Source: Endothia cerciana (lineage: Eukaryota > Ascomycota > Sordariomycetes > Diaporthales > Cryphonectriaceae). Taken from it: a stretch of 64,000 bases of DNA. The translations under genes were made by a program, and so were the position numbers. The stretch's first letter is position 1; every line of letters begins with the position of its first letter. Under the pieces are notes generated by a model, which had not been told where the DNA came from, searched no databases, and was given only the letters and a program-made list of their open reading frames with translations. This document shows, piece by piece, positions 34,809 to 44,453 of this stretch. The stretch is from the NCBI GenBank assembly GCA_026119935.1, contig JALRMH010000026.1, forward strand, positions 427,193 through 491,192. The letters are read 5' to 3'.

Positions 34809-35837
34809 ATGGCTACCGGAAGCACCGTCAAACACATGACAACGATCTCACTCCTCGCGGCTCTTCTCTACGCCCCGCCTGAGCTGTTGGAGCGATATCT
34901 CGGCGCGAAATTCACACGGAACACGTGGCCAACAATTGTGAAGCCATTCATCAAGACCCTCATTGGTCTCGGAATGGTGAGAAAGGTCAACGCCACTCTG
35001 AACGCCCTGGCCACCAACAATTGGCGCATCTCATCCTCTCCACCGGGCGGGAAGTGGGACTGGCCCAACGAGGTCGCAGTCGTGACGGGTGGATGCGGTG
35101 GGTTCGGTCTCGCACTGGTGGAAGGACTGACAGCTAAAGGCGTACGCGTCGCTGTCCTCGACGTTGTGGATCCCCCGCCGGCGATCGAGTCCAACCCGAA
35201 GGCTATCTTCTTCAAATGTGACATCACCTCGCTCAGCACCGTGCAAGACACCGCCGACGCTGTGCGCAAGGAGATGGGCGGCGACCCCTCGATCCTGATC
35301 AACAACGCCGGAGTGGCAAAGAGCAACACGATCCTCGAGGTGACCGAGAGCACCCTGTGGACAGTCCTCGGCGTGAATTTGATGGCGCTATGGTTCACAA
35401 CGAAGCAGTTCCTCCCCGCCATGGTACGCAACAACAAGGGCCATATCGTCACGGTCGCCAGTCTGGCCAGCTTCATCCCGCTGGTGACATCGATCGAGTA
35501 CAGCGCCACCAAGGCCGGTGCATTGGCGTTCCATGAGGGTCTGGCGTGCGAGATCAAGCATATCTACAAAGCACCGGGCATTGTAACGAGCGTCGTGCAT
35601 CCGAACTTCACGCGTACGCCTATAACAGAGCCGTTTGCAGATCGGATTGTAAAGGCACAAACAATGTTGAAGGTCGAGGACGTTGTAAGACCGATCCTGG
35701 CGCAGATCTTCAGCGGTAGGGGCGGGCAGCTTGTCATACCACGGAGGTTAGCCTTCCTCAGTGGCTTAAGAGGGTGGCCCAGTTGGCTACAGGAGGTGTT
35801 TCGCGATCGGCTGGGGAAGTTGTCAGCCCCCCCATGA
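34809..35837 (+). CDS. Short-chain dehydrogenase/reductase with N-terminal hydrophobic segment
   Basis: A single exon encodes 342 residues. The N-terminus (about 11-30, TTISLLAALLYAPPELLERY) is hydrophobic and may anchor the protein to the ER or lipid droplets, as in 17-beta-HSD11/RDH10-type enzymes. The Rossmann motif TGGCGGFG is at 93-100, the structural NNAG at 165-168, the catalytic Ser218 in VASLASF and Tyr231/Lys235 in YSATK. Asp118 after the second strand (VLDVV) suggests NAD rather than NADP. The substrate may be a lipophilic alcohol or ketone (retinoid- or steroid-like), inferred from the family only. It ends only 119 bp from the convergent GH3 gene. Confidence 0.9.
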   Translation: MATGSTVKHMTTISLLAALLYAPPELLERYLGAKFTRNTWPTIVKPFIKTLIGLGMVRKVNATLNALATNNWRISSSPPGGKWDWPNEVAVVTGGCGGFGLALVEGLTAKGVRVAVLDVVDPPPAIESNPKAIFFKCDITSLSTVQDTADAVRKEMGGDPSILINNAGVAKSNTILEVTESTLWTVLGVNLMALWFTTKQFLPAMVRNNKGHIVTVASLASFIPLVTSIEYSATKAGALAFHEGLACEIKHIYKAPGIVTSVVHPNFTRTPITEPFADRIVKAQTMLKVEDVVRPILAQIFSGRGGQLVIPRRLAFLSGLRGWPSWLQEVFRDRLGKLSAPP

Positions 35838-35956
35838 GATAGGAGGTTTAACCTGTCGTGAGATTGTCTGAGGCCTTTTCGTAGTGTAATTTGTCAGTTC
35901 AAGGTTCTACTCAGCCCCGGACAACCTCTGTGCACATCCCGTCCTCGCGGGATCGA

Positions 35957-38199
35957 TCACGACACACTAATCGTTCCGTTCAGCCTCAGGTCTCTGCTCG
36001 ACGCCCCGACACTGACCACGAAGCTGCCCTTTGGGACGACCCAATTCTGACTAGTCACGTCCCAGTAGCTCAGATCCTTCCTGCGCAGGTTGAATGTGGC
36101 TGTCCCACTTGCGCCGGCTGCGAGTGAGAGCTTGTCGAATCCACGGAGCTGCCTGGGTGGTGAAGCCGGCGATCCCGCGGGCAAGCCGATATACAGCTGT
36201 GCAGCCTCGGCACCCGTGACGGAGCCGCTATTGGTGATGGTTGCTGTCACTGTTGTAACATTCTCGAAGAGGTCTGTTCGTCCACCTGGTGCAGTTGCAC
36301 CTGTCGCGGGGCCTGACGTGGCGGTTGAGGTTACAGAAATGTTTCCGTATGTGAAGTTCGTGTATGCTATGATAGAGGTGAGAATTCAGCGAGTGCTCGT
36401 CATCCCTGGTATGAGAAAGAACACTTACACAATCCAAAGCCGTATTCATACCGCGGGCTGATGTTGCTCTCATCGAAATGCCGATAATCGATGTAAAGTC
36501 CCTCCGGATAGCTATCATCTCCACTTACAACGGCCGAAGGATAATCTGTGGCGGCCTTGGCGATTGTGTACGGGAGCTTTCCGGAAGGGGTCGTGTCGCC
36601 ATACAGGATGTCCACTAATGCATTTCCGCTCTCCTGAGAGCCCAGGCCTGCCCAGACAATAGCCTTGACACCGGGTAGGGCCAAGATCGACTCGAGAATG
36701 ACAGGGCCGACACTCTGAACCACGACGATGGTGTTGTTGTTGGCCGAAGCCACAGCTTGGACTAGCTGGTTGCCGCTATGCCAGGGATCGAGATTGTTCC
36801 TGTCACCAGCGTTGCCTTCAACTGTGATGTACCCCTCCCCTGAGTCCGACGTTATAACGACGATGGCGGCGTCGGCCCCGGACACTGTGCTTGATACGCC
36901 GCCGGTGTCATCGCTGCTGCTGAGGCTCAACGTCGTGCCGTCTGCGGATGTTCTGTTCTTCAAGGCGTCGTATGGGGCAATGAGGTAGGGATACTCGGCT
37001 GTGCCGCTGCCCCAACCCATACCCAGTGTTCCGGTATCACATCCTTGATCCGTGCAGGCATTGACGCCCGCGGGGTTTACGACAGCAGCGGAACCAACAA
37101 GTGCAAGCTTCTTCGGCTTCTGGAGAGGCAGGAGAGAGCCCGTGTTCTGCAGCAGGACTGTGCCGTCCCTGGCGATGTCTCGCACGTTATCCGAATGGGT
37201 AGATTGAACGCTGGCCTGAATGTTGATGGCAGGATATCCAGAGTCCTGGCCAACAAGATACCAGGCGGCCAGAATCCTGGTGACCATGTCGTTCAAACGG
37301 CTCAAAGGTACCTGTCCGCTGTTCACCGCGCTGAGGAGCTGTGGCCCCCAGAGTATCGTACCACCACTGTAATCGCTCCCAGGCATCGTCATGTCCATGC
37401 CATTGACGGCCGCCGCGACGGTCGTGTGCTGGGCGTCCCAGTCGCTCATCACGTAGCCCGGGAACCCCAGCTCGTCCTTCAGCAGCTGATTCATGGTCCC
37501 ATCATTCTCGCAGGCCCAAGTATCGTTGATCTTGTTGTAGGAACACATGACGCTTGCGACACCGGCATGCACTGCATCTGCGAAGGGCCACAAGTACAAC
37601 TCATGCATGGTACGATCGTCTGGGTTGCCCGACATTGTGTCGCGGTTCGTCTCTTGCTCGTTGAGGATATAATGCTTTGCCGTTGCCTGGACACCACTAC
37701 TCTGCATCCCCGTGATAGTCTGCTCCATGGCGATTCCGTTGAGGTAGGGATCTGGTCCGAACCCTTCCCAGATCCGTCCTCCTTGTGCATTCTTCCCCAA
37801 TGGACCGGCCACAGGCCCGAGGAGAACATGGACACCGCAGCCTTTGGCCTCGGCGCCCATATACTGGCCTCTTTGGCGGATCAGATCGATGTCCCATGTT
37901 GCAGCGGCTTGAATCCCGGGAGTGAATGCGGTGACGCTTTTCCCGTATCGAATACCAAGTGGCGAGTCTTGGAGACAGAGTTCTGGATAGCCGATGGAGG
38001 AAATGGCAGCGGTGTTTCCTACACAGGGCCCCTTGTTCCAGCCTATTCCAGTCACGACGTTCACCTTGTCCTGTAGGGAAAGTTTGGCGAGGGACGCGTT
38101 CGCCTTAGAATATGCGGCGGACCAGTCAAATGTTTGAGCGGCGGCAGGAATTGCGAGCACCAACCCAAAGGCCAAGGCGTATTGAAGCAGGGACTGCAT
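35957..38199 (-). CDS. Secreted GH3 beta-glucosidase
   Basis: Exon 1 is 38199-36429 and exon 2 is 36366-35957 (62-nt intron, GTAAGT...CATAG); the product has 726 residues. Residues 1-21 are a signal peptide. The GH3 N-terminal barrel contains KHYILNEQET and the nucleophile Asp253 in GYVMSDWDAQHT. The C-terminal GH3 domain has GDRNNLDPWHSGNQLV, and a fibronectin-III-like domain ends the protein (LRGFDKLSLAAG...). The splice joins YGFGLS-YTNF, a strongly conserved GH3 feature. The size and order are those of Trichoderma Cel3A-type beta-glucosidases, which cleave cellobiose to glucose. It complements the GH7 enzyme 15 kb away. A TATATAG box lies at about 38297-38291 and a GGCTAA motif at 38672-38667. 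Confidence 0.95.
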
Positions 38200-40098
38200 G
38201 GTGCACAAGCTAACGTATACTGTTACGACACACGGCGGACCTTGAACCCTACAATCCAGGGCCAGCAGAGGGAAGAGGATTTTATTCTCTATATACCACC
38301 GCAGGATGCCGCCACTAGACGCATAAAGGGTAATTTGCTGTTTGTGGCCGCGCGATATTTCTGAATTCAGCCGGAAGTAGACCCTGGAACTTGATTGATT
38401 ATCGCTTGTCTCAGGCCGAATAAACTCCCCGGGCCTTTGGAAATTGGAGATCTGCTTTAGTATTCTGATCACAGTTCTATCGAGTAACCAAGACAGCAAA
38501 TCAAGTCGGTACTGGTGGCCCCATTTGGTTTAGGCAATGGTTGGGCAACCACATCAGGCTCCAGTGGTTCTTGGCTTCCAAGGTTTACTCGTGGGATCTA
38601 CCACTGAAACATTGAGGCATGCCATGGTCGACTACTGCAATGCGGCCCGTAAAGCCACTTGATATTTTAGCCAATACTGATTGCAGGCGGAGGCGAACTG
38701 TTGACGTAGGTAAAGCCACCATGAGTAATACCTGGCATTGAGGAAGGGCCCGGATGACGATTGACACTGCTCGGGTTCCCATAGGGCATCTACCGTACAT
38801 ACATCCACACGAGTTATAAGAGGCGAGCTTGTGTCCTACGCGAGAAGCCCGTCGACGTCACATAGCAACTCTCGGCGGAGAGGGCAACAAGTTGCGATTC
38901 CCTTTGCTGATACTTTAGTGAGTTTCGTTTTGCATCTGGTCATGGCAAAGTTCCCATTTTCCCCAAGAGCGTCCAGTCGCACCATCTGAGTGCTCGAAAT
39001 CGAACCGACTGGGTTGCCTCCGACGTGGTCGATGTTGTTCAAGGGAGTCTCTTCGTAGGTAATTATGATCTTCCCAAGAGAAGCGTTGCCCTTCGTGGTT
39101 TTATTGTGTTACAAGAATTACCTTCTTATACATAGGTAGGAATGGACACAGCTCGAATCGGGGAATTTTCGGCACTTGCTCACACAAGTAGGCCTCAAAG
39201 CCGTTATCTTACGTGTTGCGCATGGAACTGCCTCGTCTGATACTATTATAACTTGGATGGTCATTGTACGGTACACAAGCGCCTATTATAGAAGATGTTT
39301 CTGTTTCGGCACAAAGCTCAACCAGCGACGAACGGGTAACTCACACAGGAGCCAAGAAGCTTGGAAGGATACAGTCGAATCAATCATGAAAGCAGAAAAG
39401 AGTCAGCCTCGAAAGATCGTCAAATCCGAAGACGCCTGCGCAACAGGTAGTCGAGAAAGCGGCTTGTCCGAGATTCTAATTACACACAAGTCTTCATCGC
39501 ATGAATCGAAACCTGCGAGCCAAAGGCTTCGGTCTGCAATGAGAGCGAGATCTCTAAGGGGTAGAACGGAATATGACAGAGCTGCTTTCCAAGGAGTCCT
39601 GGGTAGCTGGTCGACAATACCAGAAACGAATGACTAGCTAGTAGGTGGAGGCGATCAGAAGAGCGACGTCGAGGCCTAACGATCATCATCAGAAGAGAGT
39701 GTCTTGTGCAGGCTATCCGACGGAAGCTTATCCAACCTCATTTTTTTTTTTGGATGTTCGCAAATGCGCACTACGCACCACGCCCTTCGTGGCGCCTCCC
39801 GACGTGAGCGTCTTGACGTTGGTGGAGCCGGCCTCGGGATACGCAGTGCCCCTCATGAGCTCACTGACTCCCGATCCCGGGCCGCCCGTAGCGGCCGTCC
39901 TGGATTTTTTATATCTATCTCGGAACCGAACTCTCACCCTCATCATCTCGGATCCAGGTTCGGAGGACATTCATCACGAGCAGCTCATACTGACTGGCTC
40001 CTTCTTGTCATATTCAGATCTGCTAACTTGATCTGTCCCAGTCTCGCATCCCTTAGTATCGGGTCGGAGGTGAAGGATATCGATCACAGACCATCAGT
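38200..40098. other. Divergent intergenic region between GH3 and PLP-enzyme genes
   Basis: 1.9 kb with no supported gene. A 153-codon plus-strand open frame at 39176-39637 has no motif. GGCTAA on the minus strand (38672-38667), about 470 bp from the GH3 start, fits an XlnR/XYR1 site. Confidence 0.55.
38667..38672 (-). promoter_or_regulatory. Putative XlnR/XYR1 site (GGCTAA) upstream of GH3
   Basis: GGCTAA on the coding strand of the GH3 gene, 468 bp before its start. It matches the core of the cellulase/xylanase activator site and is the same hexamer as that found upstream of GH7. A single short motif is weak evidence. Confidence 0.35.
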
Positions 40099-41737
40099 AT
40101 GGGGTCATGTAATAGCAAGTTATCATCGCCTCCGAGAAGGTCGCTCAGACACAATGAGAGCACCCAGTCCACAGTCGTCGGAGATGAGAACCAGCCCGTG
40201 GACGACAAATCAGAGCCGGAGCTGCCCTTGGCCCTGGGCAAGGGGCTCCGCGCGGAGTTTCTGATGGATGATGACTACCACAATCTCAACCATGGTATAG
40301 ACAAGAGTATTTCCTCCGCTCAGTCATGTACCTCGCTGACAAGCCCCAGCGTCCTTCGGCACCCACCCCCTCGCCATGCACCGCCGCCTCCAGCATTACC
40401 AATCCCTCTATGAGCGCGCGCCCGACCCCTTCATCCGGTACACCTACCCGGAGCTCCTCGACACCAACCGCGAGGCCATCGCCGACCTCCTCAACGCCCC
40501 TTCCGTCGACGAGGTGGTCTTCGTCCCTAACGCGACCGTAGGGGTGAACACCGTCCTGCGCTCCCTGTCCGAGTTCTGGACCGCGGACGGGCGCGACGAG
40601 GTCCTGTTCTTCAGCACCATCTACGGCAGCTGCGGGAAGACGGTCGACTACGTGTCCGACTCGACGCACGGCCGCGTGCACGGCCGGTCGATCGAGCTGG
40701 TCTACCCCCTGTCCGACGCCGAGATCCTGGCGAGATTCCGGGCGGCGGTGGCCGCGGCCCGGGGCGAGGGGGGGCGGCCGCGCGTCGCCGTCTTCGACAC
40801 CGTCTCCTCGCTGCCGGGCGTGCGATTCCCCTACGAGGGGATGGTGGCGGCCTGCCGCGAGCTGGGCGTCCTCAGCCTCGTCGACGCCGCGCAGGGCGTG
40901 GGCATGGTCCCGCTCGACCTGGCCGCGCTCGACCCCGACTTCCTGGTGAGCAACTGCCACAAGTGGCTGTTCGTCCCGCGCGGGTGCGCGGTGTTCTACG
41001 TGCCCCTGCGGAACCAGCACCTCATCCGGTCGACCCTGCCGACCTCGCACGGGTACGTCCCGCGAGATCCGTCCAAGGCGCGGGCGAACCCACTGCCGCC
41101 GAGCAGCAAGAGCGCGTTTGTCAACCTGTTTGAGTTCGTAGGGACGCTGGACAACTCACCTTACCTCTGCGTCAAGGATGCTATCGAGTGGAGGGAGAGG
41201 GTGCTCGGCGGGGAGCAGAGGATCAGGGAGTATCTGTGGAAGCTGGCAGGCGGGGGAGGGGATCAGGCCGCGAAACGTCTAGGGACATGGGTCATGCAGA
41301 ATGAGGAGGGGTCGCTGACTCATTGTGGCATGACGAATGTTGCGCTGCCTCTAGTCGTGGAGCCCGAGTCGAAGGGCGGAGCAGAGTGCGCTTCGGCTTT
41401 GGTGGAGGGCTCCCGGGAGAAGGAGGCTGATGTGGAAGAGGCTGCTCCTGATAATGCCCTGGGAGAAGCCGGGGGGGGCGATAGTAAGGCGGCGGCCGCG
41501 CCAGCGAGAGAAGGCGAGACGGTGATCCCGTTCAAAGACGCCGAGAGGATCTGGGAGTGGATGACGAAGGTGCTTGTCGACGAGTACAAGACGTTCATTC
41601 CGATTTATTACCACGCCGGCCGGTTTTGGGCTCGCTTGAGCGCGCAGGTATACCTCGACATGGATGACTTCGAGTGGGCCGGCAAGACGCTGAAAGAATT
41701 GTGTCAACGGGTAGCGAGGAAGGATTACGACGCGTGA
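40099..41737 (+). CDS. PLP-dependent class-V aminotransferase, isopenicillin-N-epimerase-like, with acylation motif
   Basis: Exon 1 is 40099-40294 and exon 2 is 40350-41737 (55-nt intron, GTATAG...CCCAG); the product has 527 residues. The start MGSCNSKL fits an N-myristoylation signal (Gly2, Ser/Lys following) with Cys4 available for palmitoylation. The catalytic fold begins after the splice (NLNHASFGTHP), where most family members read NHGSFG. Asp/Ala/Gln of VDAAQG and the PLP lysine Lys270 in SNCHKWLFVPRG are intact. An acidic, Ala-rich insertion (about residues 415-470) interrupts the small domain. Homologues are cysteine desulfurase-like lyases, epimerases or ergothioneine-type C-S lyases; the reaction cannot be assigned. 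If acylated, it would sit on a membrane, which is unusual for this fold. Confidence 0.85.
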
Positions 41738-42157
41738 TAGATCAAAAATGGAGGCATCAGAGACAGCAAGCAAGTGGATGACAGCCCAAAGCTCGTTGGT
41801 GGAGTGGCCTTCAAGCAAGTTTGCGTGGCAAGAAGCGCTGGGCAAGGCGAGTGCTGTTTTTTTCTTCTTCTTCTTAAGCAAGCACTCTTGGCATGACAGG
41901 AAGGCCGAGGCACATAGAGGAATGTTCTTCACGTCTTGACATTTTGTACGCCATGCCTCTAGATCAACGTCAACGCCTACGCGTTTCCTCGTATGATACT
42001 GCTTTGCAACCGCCCAACATGTTTGTCAGGTAATGACCCCAGCAGAAACGTTAGGCACGAATACTGTAACAGCCATCCCGCCACTGATGCGTTCTCAGTA
42101 TATACCACACTTCAGCAATCGTGCGTGCGTCAAACCTCCTCTTCTCTCTCGCATTGT
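41738..42157. other. Convergent intergenic region
   Basis: 420 bp between the 3' ends of the PLP-enzyme and glycolipid-transfer genes. No gene; a T/C-rich tract at about 41857-41878. Confidence 0.7.
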
Positions 42158-42990
42158 CTACCACTTGGCCTCCTTGCTGTCCATAAAAGGCTTGAGGATG
42201 CTGACAATCTTCTCCAGGCCCGCCAGCCATGGGTCCATCTGGCCCTGGAACTTTTCGGGCGGTGTGTCCTTGCCGACCTCCTTGTAGAAGTCGTCGCGCT
42301 TGGGGCAGAAGCCCATGGCGGCGGAGAAGACCTTCTTGACGATGAAGCCGTGATGGGGCTTCAGGGTCTCGCCATAGGCGTTGGTGAAGGAGACGGAGAG
42401 CTCCTCGCTGGCGTTCTTGTTGTTGGCGCTCAGGGCTTGGTACATGAAATCGAGGCCACTGTCGAGGACGATATGTCAGGAAGAATGTTCGTCATGATGA
42501 TGGGTGCGTCAGGTAGGAGCATACCGTGTCAGCCACAGGAGGCCCTCTGTCGCAGTGTGCTTCTTGCTCTTGAGCTCATTCTTGACGAGGTCCTGCAGGG
42601 TCGCAGACTCGGCGGGGGCCTCCTTGAAGCGGGTATCGATTTTCTGTGGGTCGGGAGAGGCAACTGGTCAGGTCCATGACTTGGACGACTATCTGAGGAT
42701 GTGGGAGGGGTCTGTGGGAAGTCGCGCGCATACCGTAGCGTTGCCACTGATGTCGCTCTTGACGGGGGCGAAGGCTGAAGCCTTCAGGTAGTCTGCAGCA
42801 GGTGGGATCAGTATTCCAGTCCCAATTGCTCCCCAGCAGGCTGGGCAAAGGTACCAAAGATGACGACCAATGACTCGGTGGCCTCGATGAACTCCCTGGT
42901 GGAGATGTTGTTGTTGGCATCGATTGGCACATCGGCGAAGGACTTCTTGAACGCCGGGTTCTCGAAGTAGGGGAGGGAGGTATCAGCCAT
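42158..42990 (-). CDS. Glycolipid transfer protein (GLTP/HET-C2 type)
   Basis: Four exons: 42990-42855, 42792-42734, 42643-42525 and 42458-42158 (introns 62, 90 and 66 nt); the product has 204 residues, the family's normal length. All glycolipid headgroup contacts are present: Asp59, Asn63 and Lys66 in VKSDISGNATK, Trp102 in EGLLWLTRGLDF and His141 in KPHHGF. The protein is cytosolic and moves glycosphingolipids between membranes. In Podospora the orthologous het-c gene controls ascospore formation and is a heterokaryon-incompatibility locus recognised by NLR proteins. Whether this allele is polymorphic cannot be seen here. It is divergent from the phospholipase D gene. Confidence 0.94.
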
Positions 42991-43741
42991 GGTGGACAGT
43001 CAGGTGTGTCTGGTTGAGATGGAGGTGGGAACACAGAGGTCAGTTGTTGGTGTCGTCTGGAGTGGAAGAAGAGGAGAGGAGGAGCTGGAGCTGGAGTTGG
43101 TAGGGCAACCGTGGGAGGGCGAGGCGGTCAGAGGTTCATAGCACACATGGCATGCGATCAGGCGTGGAGTTGACAGCTCATTGCCCGTTTCATGCCCAGG
43201 CCAGGTCCAGACCCCGCCCGTGCTATGTACAGTGCATACCGCAGAGCTCTGGACCCCTTTTCTGCACCCCCTGGCCCCCTGGCCCCCTGGCCCTAACTGC
43301 CCCTCCATCGTCGCCGTGCCACCAGATCAGTGTGGGGTTGCTCCACGATCCAAGCTCACCGTAATGTTGATGAGGGGTCGAGCTCCCTAACGCCAGACGG
43401 CCCTGCCCTCACCATGTGCTGATAGTGATATGCAGACGTCGTGCTCACCTCCAGGCGAATGTGTGGGTATCCCAAAACTGTCCCTTTCCCTTGACTCGAA
43501 TGCTTTGTAGGTGAAACCAATTGAACAGCATGGGCGTTTCCTGATGTGGGGAAGACACCTCACGTCCTTTTCTTTCTCCAGGTATGATCCTGTTGATCAT
43601 CAGCTGTCACACGGCTAGGGCCCTAGAATTTTGAACAGCTCCTCACAACCCCCCAGTCACTGTCTGAGATGTGACACCCTCTCTGGTCATGGTCCTCAGC
43701 CGTTGTTGGACTTGCCATCCCAAGCTGTCAGGATGCATGAG

Positions 43742-43774
<33 letters not shown>

Positions 43775-44453
43775 CTGTGCCACGATCCATCGATCACAAG
43801 TGGGAAACCTGCAGCTCGTAATATGACGAGTGCCAAGCGCATCAATCCCCTCTACACATGTAATAGTACTCCACAGGTGTAGAGTCTCCAAAGCCTCTCA
43901 GGTAACCACTCTGGCAAGGCTGGATGGCGGTTCCGCCACGGCTTTACATACAATGGTTATTATGTACATACTATCCAGCGGCGGTTCAATGCGTCGTCCC
44001 TGCTAGGGCACAGCAGGGGACAGACCGCCTGACGTCATCCCTTGGCAGTGGTACTATTGTTCGCTCTGCAGGGGGCACAGCAGAAACATACAGATGCGAT
44101 AGGCAGACGCTGCACTCACGATAGGCGCTGCCAACAAGGCCAAGGCCGAGGAGTATGGGCTCTATCAGCGGCTGTTGGGTGTGGACTTTTTGAGGCTGGC
44201 CTGCCTGTATAATGGTGTGGTATCCTTTCTTCTATGCCCGGCACCGCTTCCTGAAACCCAATTCTCCTCAACGCCGCCGGATGACCTTGGCCACACATGC
44301 TGCGGTTCTGTACTTACGGCGAGCCAACCACTCCGCGCACAAGCCCCTGACGAGACACCCCGCAACCAAGCTCCGATACCGCTGGTCAGCCAACCGCTCT
44401 CATTCCTCACTGATCGGCACTGCGACAGCCAGCTGTCCGGCCCAATCGTCATC
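42991..44453. other. Divergent region between GLTP and phospholipase D genes
   Basis: 1.46 kb shared upstream region. It holds an (AG)14 run at 43744-43771 and pyrimidine-rich stretches (about 43255-43320). No gene is supported. Confidence 0.6.
43744..43771. repeat. (AG)14 microsatellite
   Basis: Fourteen AG dinucleotides in the divergent promoter region. Purine tracts of this kind can bind GAGA-type factors or form triplex DNA; no such role is shown here. Confidence 0.95.

Noticed and set aside
40286..41050. 254-codon open frame antisense to the PLP enzyme
   Set aside because: Shadow of a high-GC coding exon; no family features.
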